Part shown: one piece after another, positions 7,499 to 16,428 of the stretch
How positions within the stretch are numbered: the first letter of the stretch is position 1
How the letters are laid out: each line of letters opens with the position of its first letter
Assembly: GCA_021837545.1 (NCBI GenBank)
Contig: JAKBFR010000013.1
Coordinates: 1 to 33,614, forward strand
Direction of reading: 5' to 3'
DNA length: 33,614 bases
Source: Bacillota bacterium
GTDB taxonomy: Bacteria; Bacillota_A; Clostridia; Clostridiales; Clostridiaceae
Made by a program: the position numbers and the translations under genes
Notes under the pieces: model-generated
The model's input: only the letters and a program-made list of their open reading frames with translations
The model's database searches: none
What the model was told of the DNA's origin: nothing

Positions 7499-8305
7499 AT
7501 GGATATGAGAGAAAGAAAATATGTAAAGTTCAGAATTGACATGTATGAGGATACTAAATTTAAAATAATAGACAGAATGATTAAAAGAGATCTTATTCAC
7601 TATTCTTGGAATAGGCTTGTTATTTTGGCAGGGAAGGTTAATAAAGAAGGCGATTTATATATGTCTAAGAATATTCCATATACCGTAGAGACCTTAGCAA
7701 TAGAATTTAATAGAGATATAGATGAAATAAAAGCTGCTTTAGATGTATTAATAGAATTAGAAATGATGGCACTTACAGAAGATAAAGTTTATACAGTAAA
7801 GAATTTTGCAAAGCATCAAAATATTAAGATTAAAGAAAAAATCGAAAATAAGGATATAGAAAATCACATAAATGATATGGAAAATAACATAATGAAAAAT
7901 GAAGTTCAAAAAGAAAAACATTTAAAAAATGAAACGTGTACAGTCAAAAATGAGGAGGATAATAGCAAAGTAAATAAAATTGATGTAGTGCCACTATTAG
8001 ATTATGCTGGGACAAATTCAGATGATGTAAATAAATGTGATGATAATATAGAGAAAGAAATAACTATGAGTAGTCAACATAACAATTCGCCAATAATTTT
8101 AGATATGAAAAAGAATCAAAAGCCAAATAAAAAGAATAAAAAAGCAAGTAAGAAGAAAATTAGAGATGATATTATTGAAACAGGAGAGGATAATCTCATA
8201 AATATTATGGAAGAAGAAAATGTGGAAGATTTATTTTGTTGGACTACTGGAGAAGATATGAGTTTGGGTGTGGATGAGAAAATAGTATCGGAATGGGGAT
8301 TTTAA
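7499..8305 (+). CDS. Phage replisome organiser N-terminal domain protein
   Basis: The first ~120 residues (RERKYVKFRIDMYEDTKFK..., then GDLYMSKNIPYTVETLA..., then VLIELEMMAL...) fit the winged-helix-like N-terminal domain of phage replisome organisers, which bind DNA and load replication proteins in phages. After that come a hydrophilic Asn/Lys/Glu-rich linker, a very basic patch (KKNQKPNKKNKKASKKK, about residues 205-221) and an acidic tail with the only tryptophans outside the domain. There is no phage gene around it; it sits between the chemotaxis operon and flgM. AAGGGG is at 7489-7494, so start at 7499 or 7505 is likelier than 7496. Role here is unknown; a DNA-binding regulator is one guess. 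Confidence 0.72.
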   Translation: MDMRERKYVKFRIDMYEDTKFKIIDRMIKRDLIHYSWNRLVILAGKVNKEGDLYMSKNIPYTVETLAIEFNRDIDEIKAALDVLIELEMMALTEDKVYTVKNFAKHQNIKIKEKIENKDIENHINDMENNIMKNEVQKEKHLKNETCTVKNEEDNSKVNKIDVVPLLDYAGTNSDDVNKCDDNIEKEITMSSQHNNSPIILDMKKNQKPNKKNKKASKKKIRDDIIETGEDNLINIMEEENVEDLFCWTTGEDMSLGVDEKIVSEWGF

Positions 8306-8401
8306 ATGGCTAAATTTCTTGTTATATAGGAAACAGCTTACGGAAATTGCTGTGGATAACCTTTATATTTGACAGTAGGAAGATTTTGTTCAATTTATCT
8401 A

Positions 8402-8428
8402 TAAACTTATAAAAGAAAAGGACGATAA
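8402..8428 (+). promoter_or_regulatory. Sigma-28 (SigD)-type promoter for flgM
   Basis: TAAA (8402-8405), 15 bases, then GACGATAA (8421-8428). This fits the sigma-28 consensus TAAA-N15-GCCGATAA with one mismatch. It lies 43 bases before the flgM start and is the natural promoter for the flgM-flgN genes. Confidence 0.8.
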
Positions 8429-8470
8429 CTATAGTAATAGATAATAGAGTAAAGAATGGAGAAATGAAAT

Positions 8471-8746
8471 ATGAGTATTGAAGGAATAAACAGATCAACG
8501 TATATAAATGCATATAAATCAAATTCTAATAAGCCTGTAGATAAGGTAAACAAAACTAAAGATGTAGATAGAATTGAAATTTCAGAACTTGGGAAAAGTC
8601 TTAAAGGGTATTCGCTAAGTAATGATATAGGAAATGCACAAAAAGTGGCTGATATCAAAAATAAAGTAGATAGTGGCACATACAATGTTGATGCTAGATT
8701 AACTGCAAAAAGTCTATTAAATTCAATGAAGGAGAATAATTCATAG
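8471..8746 (+). CDS. flgM: Anti-sigma-28 factor FlgM
   Basis: FlgM binds sigma-28 and keeps late flagellar genes off until it is exported through the finished hook. The 91-residue protein has the family layout: a disordered N-terminal half, DRIEISELGKSL in the middle, and the sigma-binding C-terminal helices VADIKNKVDSGTYNVDARLTAKSLL. Length is typical. It starts the late operon behind a sigma-28-type promoter, giving the usual feedback, and its 3' end holds the GAAGGAG site of flgN. Confidence 0.94.
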   Translation: MSIEGINRSTYINAYKSNSNKPVDKVNKTKDVDRIEISELGKSLKGYSLSNDIGNAQKVADIKNKVDSGTYNVDARLTAKSLLNSMKENNS

Positions 8747-8748
8747 AT

Positions 8749-9159
8749 ATGATAAATGAACTTATTAAATTAATACAAAACCAAGAGGAAGATTTAAAAA
8801 ATCTATTAGAATTATTAGAAACTCAATATATGATGATAATGAGTAAGGATGTATTTGGTTTGGAAGGATTAGTTGATAAGATTAATGAATGTGGTAAGAG
8901 AATTGCAAAGGAAGAAGTTATAAGAAGGAATTTAATTGGTGAAGAGAGCATTATAAATATTGTTAATAAATCAGATAATGAAGAGCTTAAAAGACTATAT
9001 GGTGAAATACAAGGTACACTAAACTTAGTACTTTCGCAAAAAGAAACAAATGATTTATTATTAAAACAACAAATAATATTTAATAATAAGATGTTAGCGT
9101 TTATAAACCCTAGTAGAGAGATAAAAACTTATAATTCATATGGTAATTTATCTAGATAA
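8749..9159 (+). CDS. flgN: FlgN-family export chaperone for FlgK and FlgL
   Basis: FlgN-type proteins hold the hook-filament junction proteins FlgK and FlgL in the cytoplasm before secretion. The 136 residues are almost all alpha-helical and heptad-rich (LIKLIQNQEEDLKNLLELLETQ at the start), with no membrane segment, as in the family. Sequence similarity in FlgN is low, so position carries weight: directly after flgM (two-base gap) and before flgK and flgL, the standard order. The ribosome site lies within the end of flgM. Confidence 0.85.
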   Translation: MINELIKLIQNQEEDLKNLLELLETQYMMIMSKDVFGLEGLVDKINECGKRIAKEEVIRRNLIGEESIINIVNKSDNEELKRLYGEIQGTLNLVLSQKETNDLLLKQQIIFNNKMLAFINPSREIKTYNSYGNLSR

Positions 9160-9184
9160 ATTATCTGGTAACAGTGAACGATTA
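9157..9184 (+). promoter_or_regulatory. Candidate sigma-28-type promoter before flgK
   Basis: TAAA (9157-9160) overlaps the flgN stop; after 16 bases comes AACGATTA (9177-9184). The -10 part resembles the better match before yjfB (AACGATAA). A nine-pair hairpin (AAGAGAAAG 9184-9192 with CTTTCTCTT 9226-9234) lies in the presumed leader. Confidence 0.5.
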
Positions 9185-9281
9185 AGAGAAAGTGAGAAAT
9201 GAAATTTTATATTTTGTTCTTAAAGCTTTCTCTTTGGATTTATCCTAAATAGTCAAACGAAAAGGAAGGTAGTGAAAACAT

Positions 9282-11144
9282 ATGGCAGGATTATTTGATA
9301 CATTTAACATTGCTATAAGAGGATTAAATGTACAACAAAATGCAATAAATACAACATCTCACAATATTGCTAATGCTAGTACGACAGGATATTCAAGACA
9401 AAGAGCAGTAGCAGAAACAACAACTCCTTTTGGAGGTATGTCAAGATTTGATTCATCTGGTGTTGGACAAATTGGAACGGGTGCTGAAATAACATCAATA
9501 CAAAGAATTAGAGATTCATTTATAGATTATCAAGTAAGAAGTGAAACAGGAACGTCTTCATATTATACATCCCAAAGTGATACTTTAACTAAGGTAGAAG
9601 ATGTTTTTGGAGAACCATCAGATACTGGAATACAAGAACTTACGACTCAATTTTTTAGTGCATTTCAAGAAGTATCAAAAAGTCCTGATAAATCTGATGT
9701 AAAAACAGTAGCTATTCAAAAAGCATCATCATTGGCAGATGCAATAAATTATACTTATAATCAACTGAAAAAGACTAATGAAGACACTCAGTCAGTCTTA
9801 CAAACTAATGTTATAGATGTTAACAGTTATTTAAATCAAATAAATCAATTAAACCAACAAATTAGAGGTGTGTCAGCAGTAGGGCAAACACCAAATGATT
9901 TAATGGATAAAAGGGATAATCTCTTAGACGAATTAAGTAATAAATTTGGACTAAAAATTGATAAAGATAATTTCGAAACAATAAATCTTTCTTCAACAGA
10001 ATATCCCAATTCACCTTTGGTAAAATCAAATCCAAGTGATACAGATTATTCTAGACTTTCATATGTTAAGAGTGCAGTTGCCAATGCGGATGGCACTGTT
10101 AATGTGGAATATTATCCTTTGGGGAATGAAAATGCTGCAACTAAGACATTTACAATAGCAGCTGATGGAACAGCAGCTCAACAGGCAAATGCCAAAGAAT
10201 TAGCTGATAGCTTAACACAAAATAGAATTTTAATAGGAGACAAAGATGGAGTAGTAGGAACAACAACAACAACAACAGATGCAGCAGGGAAAACAACAAC
10301 TGTTACAACTCCGTTCACAACACCTTCAGCTTCAGACGTAAATAAAATCACATTCCAAACTTATAAATATGATGGAAACACAAATAATGTGGATAATAAC
10401 CATGTAAAAGGTGATATAGCTGCCAACCAATCAGTACAAGAAACTATAAAAGGATATATGGATAATTTGGATAGGCTTGCAGCAGGTTTAGCTTATTCAG
10501 TTAATGCAATTCAAACAGCAAATATAGATGGAAGTTCAACTGCTTCGTCTTCTCAAGGTCTATCTAAAAATCTTATATTCACAAATGCAGGTAATACAGC
10601 TACTGATACTGGAATTACAGCTGCAACAATAAAAGTAAATAGTGATTTAGTAACAGATCCAACTTTACTAAATTGTAATACAACATCAACAAGTGGAGAA
10701 GGCGATGGAGCAAGAGCTAATTCAATTGCTAATCTTAATGTATTAAAAATGAATTTAAGTAATATAACATCAACAGCAGATTTAACTACAATGGATAGAA
10801 AAACATTCCTAAATGATGCTGGAATAGGTACATCTGGGACAGGTTTTTCAGATACTACTTGTTTAAATTTAACATCTGGAACAGATGGATCAACAGCAGA
10901 TTCCTATTATAAGACAATAGTAAATAATCTTGCTGTGGCTAATCAAGAAGCAACTAGAATATCTGGTAATCAAGAGACGATATTAGCAAATTTAAATGAT
11001 CAAAAATCAGCAGTTTCTGGGGTTTCATTAGATGAAGAAACAACCAATTTAATACAATTCCAACATGCATATCAAGCAAATGCAAAGATGATATCTACAA
11101 TAAATGAACTATTAGATGTAGTAATAAATGGGTTGGTGAAATAA
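9282..11144 (+). CDS. flgK: Flagellar hook-associated protein 1 FlgK
   Basis: FlgK is the first hook-filament junction protein. The N-terminus (LFDTFNIAIRGLNVQQNAINTTSHNIANASTTGYSRQ) is the flagellar rod/hook signature of the family, and the C-terminus (VSLDEETTNLIQFQHAYQANAKMISTINELLDVVI) is the matching D0 coiled-coil. The centre (about 230-480) is variable, Thr/Ala/Asn-rich, surface-exposed sequence with TTTTTDAAGKTTT-like runs. At 620 residues it is a little longer than many FlgK. AAGGAAGGT precedes the ATG. flgL follows 35 bases on. Confidence 0.95.
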   Translation: MAGLFDTFNIAIRGLNVQQNAINTTSHNIANASTTGYSRQRAVAETTTPFGGMSRFDSSGVGQIGTGAEITSIQRIRDSFIDYQVRSETGTSSYYTSQSDTLTKVEDVFGEPSDTGIQELTTQFFSAFQEVSKSPDKSDVKTVAIQKASSLADAINYTYNQLKKTNEDTQSVLQTNVIDVNSYLNQINQLNQQIRGVSAVGQTPNDLMDKRDNLLDELSNKFGLKIDKDNFETINLSSTEYPNSPLVKSNPSDTDYSRLSYVKSAVANADGTVNVEYYPLGNENAATKTFTIAADGTAAQQANAKELADSLTQNRILIGDKDGVVGTTTTTTDAAGKTTTVTTPFTTPSASDVNKITFQTYKYDGNTNNVDNNHVKGDIAANQSVQETIKGYMDNLDRLAAGLAYSVNAIQTANIDGSSTASSSQGLSKNLIFTNAGNTATDTGITAATIKVNSDLVTDPTLLNCNTTSTSGEGDGARANSIANLNVLKMNLSNITSTADLTTMDRKTFLNDAGIGTSGTGFSDTTCLNLTSGTDGSTADSYYKTIVNNLAVANQEATRISGNQETILANLNDQKSAVSGVSLDEETTNLIQFQHAYQANAKMISTINELLDVVINGLVK

Positions 11145-11179
11145 GTTGGATTTCAGATTAAGAACTAGGAGGAACAACT

Positions 11180-12472
11180 ATGACAGGTAGAATAACAAGC
11201 AATATGCTTACTTCAAATTATTTAAGAAATATGAAAAGAAATCTAAATAATATGCAAACATTTCAAAATCAATTAGCATCAGGTAAAGTGATACAAAAAG
11301 CTTCTGACAATCCATATACGGCATCAAGAAGTATGCAACTTAATACTGAAATTTCTTATAACACACAATATAATGAAAATATAAAAGATGTATCAAATTT
11401 GCTTGATACCACTGATACAGCCCTGTCACAAATGGGGAATGTTTTTGGAAGAATAGAGACCTTACTTGTGAATTCTGGAAATGGAGCTTATGGGCAAGAC
11501 GAAAGAACTTCAATTCAAGATGAAGTTAAAGAAAAAGTTAATGAATTATCGCAAATTTTAAATACTAGTTTTGATGGTTCTTATATATTTGGAGGAACAA
11601 AAACAGCTTCAAAACCTACAACCGTAGTAAATGGGGTTTTAGAATATGCAGATAAGGATGGAAATGGAATTGGTAGTACTAGTAACCTGTATAAGAGAGC
11701 CGATGGAACAATTACAGATTCAGCTACTACTGCTAATAATCCATACACTTTAAATGCAGCAGATATAACAGCGCTTCAAACTGAATTAGGTACTTCAACT
11801 GATACTGCAAGAATAGCTGAGCTTAATACATTAATAGGACCTCCAGCAGCTACATCTGCATATAAGAAGGCAGACGGAACAATTACAACTTCAGCTACTA
11901 CTGCTAATAATCCTTATACTTTAAATTCAGTAGATATAACAAATCTCAAAACTGAATTAACTACTGCAGTTGATCCAAGAAAAACTGAAATTAATAATGT
12001 ATTAACAAAACAAGTTTCAATAGCTCAAATAAATTCAAAATTACAAGTTGATATTTCAGAAGGTATTAAAACTAATTATAATAAAACCGCAATTGATATA
12101 TTAGAGTTTAAAGATAAAAGTGGAAATACTATCAATGTTTCTAATCTTATATCAAATATTATAAATAATTTAGGGTCTACTAATCAAACACAAATCAATC
12201 AATTAACGGGTCAAAATTTAAGTGATATACAGTCTGTAACAGCTAATTTGTTACAAAAGAGGTCTGAAATAGGAACTATGCAAAATAGAATGGATTCAGC
12301 ACAAACGAATAACGAGACTCAAAATGATAATATGACAAATATATTATCTAAAACAGAAGACATAGACTTTACAGAAAAGACTATGGAATATTCAACAATG
12401 CAAACAGTGTATACAGCATCACTACAAACTAGTGCAAAAATATTACCAATGACCATATTAACTTACTTATAG
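11180..12472 (+). CDS. flgL: Flagellar hook-associated protein 3 FlgL, with an internal duplication
   Basis: FlgL joins FlgK to the flagellin filament. N-terminal MTGRITSNMLTSNYLRNM and LASGKVIQKASDNPYTASRSM, and the C-terminal MEYSTMQTVYTASLQTSAKIL, are family D0/D1 sequences. At 430 residues it is longer than the usual ~300 because the central domain holds a tandem duplication: YKRADGTITDSATTANNPY... (from residue about 171) repeats as YKKADGTITTSATTANNPY... 57 residues later. Ribosome site TAGGAGGAA. It is followed closely by fliW and csrA. Confidence 0.94.
   Translation: MTGRITSNMLTSNYLRNMKRNLNNMQTFQNQLASGKVIQKASDNPYTASRSMQLNTEISYNTQYNENIKDVSNLLDTTDTALSQMGNVFGRIETLLVNSGNGAYGQDERTSIQDEVKEKVNELSQILNTSFDGSYIFGGTKTASKPTTVVNGVLEYADKDGNGIGSTSNLYKRADGTITDSATTANNPYTLNAADITALQTELGTSTDTARIAELNTLIGPPAATSAYKKADGTITTSATTANNPYTLNSVDITNLKTELTTAVDPRKTEINNVLTKQVSIAQINSKLQVDISEGIKTNYNKTAIDILEFKDKSGNTINVSNLISNIINNLGSTNQTQINQLTGQNLSDIQSVTANLLQKRSEIGTMQNRMDSAQTNNETQNDNMTNILSKTEDIDFTEKTMEYSTMQTVYTASLQTSAKILPMTILTYL
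11691..12032 (+). repeat. In-frame 171-bp tandem duplication within flgL
   Basis: Copies start at about 11691 and 11862. The first ~100 bases of each are nearly the same (ADGTIT-SATTANNPYTLN-DIT-L-TEL in both), with more drift in the last third. The period of exactly 57 codons keeps the frame. It falls in the exposed middle domain. Confidence 0.88.
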
Positions 12473-12488
12473 TTAGGAGAAGATAAAT

Positions 12489-12908
12489 ATGAAATTTATT
12501 TCTAAAATACATGGTGAAATGCAATATGAAGAAAATAATATAATTACTTTTAATAAAGGTATTCCAGGATTTGATAAATTAAGGAAATTTATCCTTTTAG
12601 GTTTAGAAGAATATGAACCATTTAAATTACTACAATCATTGGAAGATGATGAAATTTCACTAATAGTAACTTCACCATATGAATTTTTTGATGACTATGA
12701 AATTAAATTAAGTGAAGAAATAATTAAAAATTTAACAATAAATTCTCCAGAACAAGTAATGATATTAACTACAGTGACATTAAATTCAGATGTAAAAAAA
12801 ATCACTACCAATCTACAAGGACCTATAGTTATAAATACTTCTACTAATTTTGGGGAACAAATAGTATTAGATAATTCTAAATATAAAGTTAAAAGTCCTT
12901 TAGTATAA
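12489..12908 (+). CDS. fliW: Flagellar assembly factor FliW
   Basis: FliW binds flagellin and, when flagellin is low, binds CsrA and stops it repressing flagellin translation. The 139-residue beta-rich protein shows the family's [19 protein letters not shown] near residues 19-37 and the [15 protein letters not shown] and VMILTTVTL segments. It lies immediately before csrA (11-base gap), the classic fliW-csrA pair, and both are in the late flagellar operon with a CsrA-type hairpin in the flagellin leader at 17029. Confidence 0.95.
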   Translation: MKFISKIHGEMQYEENNIITFNKGIPGFDKLRKFILLGLEEYEPFKLLQSLEDDEISLIVTSPYEFFDDYEIKLSEEIIKNLTINSPEQVMILTTVTLNSDVKKITTNLQGPIVINTSTNFGEQIVLDNSKYKVKSPLV

Positions 12909-12919
12909 GGGGGTAGAAG

Positions 12920-13138
12920 ATGTTAATTATAACTAGAAAAAAAGGTGAATCTCTTATGATTGGGGATAATATAGAAATTATTATAAGCAAGATAGATGAT
13001 GGAAGTGTCAAAATTGGAATAAAAGCTCCAAGAGATATTGAAATATTAAGAAAAGAACTATATGAAGAAGTAGAGCGAGAAAATAAAGAAGCAACTCAAA
13101 TTGATATTAGTATGTTAAGGAATATAAAGAAAAATTAG
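12920..13138 (+). CDS. csrA: Carbon storage/translation regulator CsrA
   Basis: A 72-residue RNA-binding dimer that binds GGA motifs in hairpin loops and over ribosome sites. [15 protein letters not shown] and [26 protein letters not shown] core are nearly consensus (here [18 protein letters not shown]), with the RNA-contacting basic residues present. The C-terminal tail is extended compared with enterobacterial CsrA, as in FliW-containing bacteria. GGGGGTAG-type ribosome site. Expected target: the flagellin leader at 17029-17064. Confidence 0.96.
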   Translation: MLIITRKKGESLMIGDNIEIIISKIDDGSVKIGIKAPRDIEILRKELYEEVERENKEATQIDISMLRNIKKN

Positions 13139-13175
13139 ATATTAAAAGTCAATTAAACAAGGAGGTAATATAAAC

Positions 13176-13556
13176 ATGGATGTTAATAATATAGGACAAA
13201 ATTCAGTTAATTTAAATGCGTATAGTTCAAATTTATCAGATTATACACAAACTAATACTGAGGCGGCAGTTCCACAAGTTCAAAAAATTGAAACTAAAAC
13301 TTCAAAAGATAATAATACTGAAAAGCAAGAATATAGCAAAAAAGATGTAGATAATGCATTAAATAAAATAAATAACTTTTTAAAAGATGATAAAACTCAT
13401 GCAGAATATACTTATAATAAAGAAATGAAAACAATGATGATAAAAGTAATAGATGAAAATACTAAGGAAGTTGTATTAGAAATTCCACCGAAAAAGATTT
13501 TAGACATGGTAGCTAGTATGCTGAGACAAGTAGGTTTGTTAGATAAAAAAGCTTAA
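13176..13556 (+). CDS. flaG: FlaG family protein
   Basis: FlaG proteins affect filament length in several bacteria; the mechanism is not settled. The N-terminal half is low-complexity and polar. The C-terminal ~65 residues form the conserved domain: alternating strand pattern AEYTYNKEMKTMMIKVIDE, TKEVVLEIPPKKILDMVASM and the end LRQVGLLDKKA, with the typical (I/V)PP(E/K)xxL motif. AAGGAGGT precedes ATG. It sits before fliS and fliD, the usual place for flaG. Confidence 0.9.
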   Translation: MDVNNIGQNSVNLNAYSSNLSDYTQTNTEAAVPQVQKIETKTSKDNNTEKQEYSKKDVDNALNKINNFLKDDKTHAEYTYNKEMKTMMIKVIDENTKEVVLEIPPKKILDMVASMLRQVGLLDKKA

Positions 13557-13588
13557 TTTAATATAAAATCCAAAGGAGGAAGCTATAG

Positions 13589-13876
13589 TTGGAATTTAAA
13601 TTAAATAAGATTGACACAGATATCAGAAAAAAGATGCAAGAAGAAATTAAAGAAGATAAAGTTCATTCTGGTAAAGGTATGAATGTAACAAAAGATTTAA
13701 AAGATGAAAAAAATGAATATATTAATTTAGATGAAATTAAAGAAGAAAGCGAAAAGAAATATATTACAATAGACGGGGTAAAACATAATAACAAAAATAT
13801 AAGTATAAAAGTTGAAAAAGTTGAAAAAATAACTGATGAAAATTCTAAAGGCAGAATTTTGGACAAGAAAAAATAG
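13589..13876 (+). CDS. Small highly charged protein of unknown function between flaG and fliS
   Basis: I do not recognise this 95-residue product. Start is TTG with a strong AAAGGAGGA site upstream, and the stop is followed by the fliS ribosome site (TAGGAGG overlaps the TAG). Over a third of residues are Lys, Glu or Asp, with no hydrophobic segment, so it is soluble and probably partly disordered. The spacing (32 bases after flaG, 12 before fliS) makes it part of the operon. A secretion chaperone or regulator is possible but unsupported by any motif. Confidence 0.7.
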   Translation: MEFKLNKIDTDIRKKMQEEIKEDKVHSGKGMNVTKDLKDEKNEYINLDEIKEESEKKYITIDGVKHNNKNISIKVEKVEKITDENSKGRILDKKK

Positions 13877-13888
13877 GAGGATTTATAA

Positions 13889-14263
13889 ATGAATTCTAAT
13901 GGATATAATGTTTATAAAAATAATTCTGTAAACTATGCATCAAAAGAACAATTGTTGTTAATGCTGGTTGAAGGGGCAGTTAAGTTTTGTAAAATAGCTA
14001 GACAAGCTATTGTGGATAAAGATATAAAAAAGGCACACGATGCTTTAGTAAGAACACAAGATATATTTTCAGAGCTTATGGTTAGCTTAGACACAAAAGT
14101 AGGAGATTGGGCAGTTCAATTATTTAGAGTATATGCTTTTATTAAAGAAAAATTAATTGATGCGAATATGACTAAAAATTTAGAAATCATAGATGAAATC
14201 CTTCCTCTTATAGAAGACATAAATGAAACCTGGAAAGAAGCTTACAAGAGAGCTAAGAAATAA
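13889..14263 (+). CDS. fliS: Flagellin export chaperone FliS
   Basis: FliS binds the C-terminus of flagellin and prevents early polymerisation in the cytoplasm. The 124-residue all-helical protein begins NGYNVYKNNSVNYASKEQLLLMLVEGAVKF, matching the family's YxxxxVxTAsPexLilMLYdGaikf, and later IFSELMVSLD. Length is typical. AGGAGGA lies nine bases upstream of the ATG. It precedes fliD as in most Firmicutes. Confidence 0.95.
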   Translation: MNSNGYNVYKNNSVNYASKEQLLLMLVEGAVKFCKIARQAIVDKDIKKAHDALVRTQDIFSELMVSLDTKVGDWAVQLFRVYAFIKEKLIDANMTKNLEIIDEILPLIEDINETWKEAYKRAKK

Positions 14264-14298
14264 ATGCAATTGTTTATTATAAAAAGGAGTGATTATAT

Positions 14299-16341
14299 AT
14301 GACAAGTATTTATCCAAGTAGCACGAGTTCAACTACTAGTAGTAGTACTTCAAGTGCTAATTTATTAAGAATATCAGGTATGGCATCGGGTATTGATACA
14401 GACTCAGTAGTTAAATCTATGGTTTCAAACTATCAAGCTAAGATAGATAAAGCAAATCAAGCTAAGCAACTATTACAATGGAAACAAGATGGATATAGAA
14501 ATATTATACAAGGTATAAAAGGATTGCAGGACTATTTTGATCCACTTTCAAGTAAGTATATTCTATCTAGCAATTCTTTAAATATTAATACAGCTACAAG
14601 TGATGCTACTTCTGTAGTTTCAGCAACTGCGGCATCAACTGCTCAGGCTGGGACTTATCAAGTGACTGTAAATAACATGGCTACACAGGCAAAAATTCCG
14701 GGTTCATCATTAAACACTATGGTGAAAGTTCTACCGGCAGATGTCACAAAGTGGTCTGGGGCAAATTTAACTTTAGATGATGGAACTACTCCTCCTCCTA
14801 ATATAGCATTAGATACTAACATAACAGATACTAGTGGAAATGGTACAGCTTTAGATGAAGTTGTTGCAAACATTAATAGTAAAATATCAGCAACATCTTT
14901 AGTTGGGAAAGTTTCAGCAACATATGTTAATGATGCAAGTGGTAGTTATATAAAATTTATAAGTTCTAGTGCAATAAAGTTAACAGCAACAACTGCACCT
15001 ACTATACCTAATCCTACTCCGACGGCTGGCGACTTAGTTTCAGCTCTTAATGTTAATAGTGGAATATCTTCAAGCACAAAATTATCAGATTTAGGTATTT
15101 CTATAGGAACAGTAGCAGCAGGAAAAGGTATAAACTTTACTGTTAATGGTATAAAAGTTCCTTTGGATGTAGATAACACAACTACAGTTCAAAATTTAAT
15201 GGATGCAGTTAAAAGTGCAACTAGTGGCGCAGTTACAATGAGTATGGACGATACAACTGGAAGTATTTCATTTCAATCAAAAAATTATGGTTCTACTTCA
15301 AGTGTAACTTTAGCAGATGATGCAAATGGTACATTAAGTACACTAAAGGTTCCAAAGCCACTTGCAACGTTAACTGCAACAGGGACAGATGCAAATGTAA
15401 CTATTACTGCACCAGGACAAGCAGCTACAACAACAACCCAAAGTTCAAATCAATTCACAATAAACGGGATGAGTTATAACCTTGTTAAGGCAGGAACTGC
15501 TAATGTAACCGTAGCAGCAAATACAGATAATGTTGTTAATAATATTAAGAGTTTCATTACAGATTATAATACAATAATATCAACAATTAATACAAAATTA
15601 ACAGAAAAGAAAGATAGTGGTTATCCTCCATTAACTGATGCACAAAAATCAAGTATGAGTGACTCTCAAATCACTGCATGGGAAACTAAAGGAAAAGTTG
15701 GGGTGCTTAGAAATGATGACTATTTAAGTAGTTTAATGACTCAATTGCGACAAACATTTTCACCTGTATATAATAGTTATAATAGTGCAGATACTAGCAC
15801 TGGAAAAATAGCGTTAAGCTTTGGTAAATATGGCACTAATGCTATAGGAATAGATACTTCAACAGACTATACAGATGGAGGTAAGCTTGTCATAAATGAT
15901 GAATCAAAATTAAAAAGTGCTGTTGAAAATAATCTTGAAGATTTTAAAAAATTATTTATTGGAACTTCTTCAGCTCCAGCTTTATCTACTGATCAATCTT
16001 ATATTGGTTCAAAAAACTACAATGAAGATGGAATATTTACAAGAATGAACAAGATACTTACAAATTATGTAGCAACTCCGGGTTTGGGGAAAGATGGTAC
16101 TTATACTTTATCTGGATCTATGAATATATTCGTAAATAAGCAATATGATTACAGTATGTCAGGTTCTTCTGGTCATAATACATTACCTGACCAAGTATAT
16201 AGTAAGACTTTAAGTGTTAGTAAATTTCAAACTCAACTTTCAGATGCTCAAACTAGGTATTATGCTAAATTTACAGCATTAGAAACTGCTATGAATTCTT
16301 TGAATGCACAACAGAGTCAACTTACATCTATGCTTGGCTAG
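14299..16341 (+). CDS. fliD: Flagellar filament cap protein FliD
   Basis: FliD caps the growing filament and folds incoming flagellin. The N-terminus has LRISGMASGIDTDSVVKSMVSNYQAKIDKANQAKQLLQWKQ, the standard FliD start after a Ser/Thr-rich leader, and the C-terminus has KFTALETAMNSLNAQQSQLTSMLG, the family coiled-coil end. The 680-residue length is at the larger end; the middle is Thr/Ser/Ala-rich exposed domain. AAAAGGAGTGAT precedes the ATG. A nine-pair hairpin in the spacer to the next gene may tune downstream expression. Confidence 0.95.
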   Translation: MTSIYPSSTSSTTSSSTSSANLLRISGMASGIDTDSVVKSMVSNYQAKIDKANQAKQLLQWKQDGYRNIIQGIKGLQDYFDPLSSKYILSSNSLNINTATSDATSVVSATAASTAQAGTYQVTVNNMATQAKIPGSSLNTMVKVLPADVTKWSGANLTLDDGTTPPPNIALDTNITDTSGNGTALDEVVANINSKISATSLVGKVSATYVNDASGSYIKFISSSAIKLTATTAPTIPNPTPTAGDLVSALNVNSGISSSTKLSDLGISIGTVAAGKGINFTVNGIKVPLDVDNTTTVQNLMDAVKSATSGAVTMSMDDTTGSISFQSKNYGSTSSVTLADDANGTLSTLKVPKPLATLTATGTDANVTITAPGQAATTTTQSSNQFTINGMSYNLVKAGTANVTVAANTDNVVNNIKSFITDYNTIISTINTKLTEKKDSGYPPLTDAQKSSMSDSQITAWETKGKVGVLRNDDYLSSLMTQLRQTFSPVYNSYNSADTSTGKIALSFGKYGTNAIGIDTSTDYTDGGKLVINDESKLKSAVENNLEDFKKLFIGTSSAPALSTDQSYIGSKNYNEDGIFTRMNKILTNYVATPGLGKDGTYTLSGSMNIFVNKQYDYSMSGSSGHNTLPDQVYSKTLSVSKFQTQLSDAQTRYYAKFTALETAMNSLNAQQSQLTSMLG

Positions 16342-16352
16342 CTATAGGATTG

Positions 16353-16405
16353 GAACAAGTGCTTGGATGTAATTTACAGTTGATAATAATCCTTGTCACT
16401 TGTTC
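16353..16405 (+). other. Hairpin in the fliD-fliT spacer
   Basis: GAACAAGTG (16353-16361) is perfectly complementary to CACTTGTTC (16397-16405), with a 35-base loop. No T-run follows, so it is not a clear terminator; it could protect the mRNA end or attenuate partly. Confidence 0.4.
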
Positions 16406-16428
16406 ATTAAAATAAAGTGGGTGATAAA

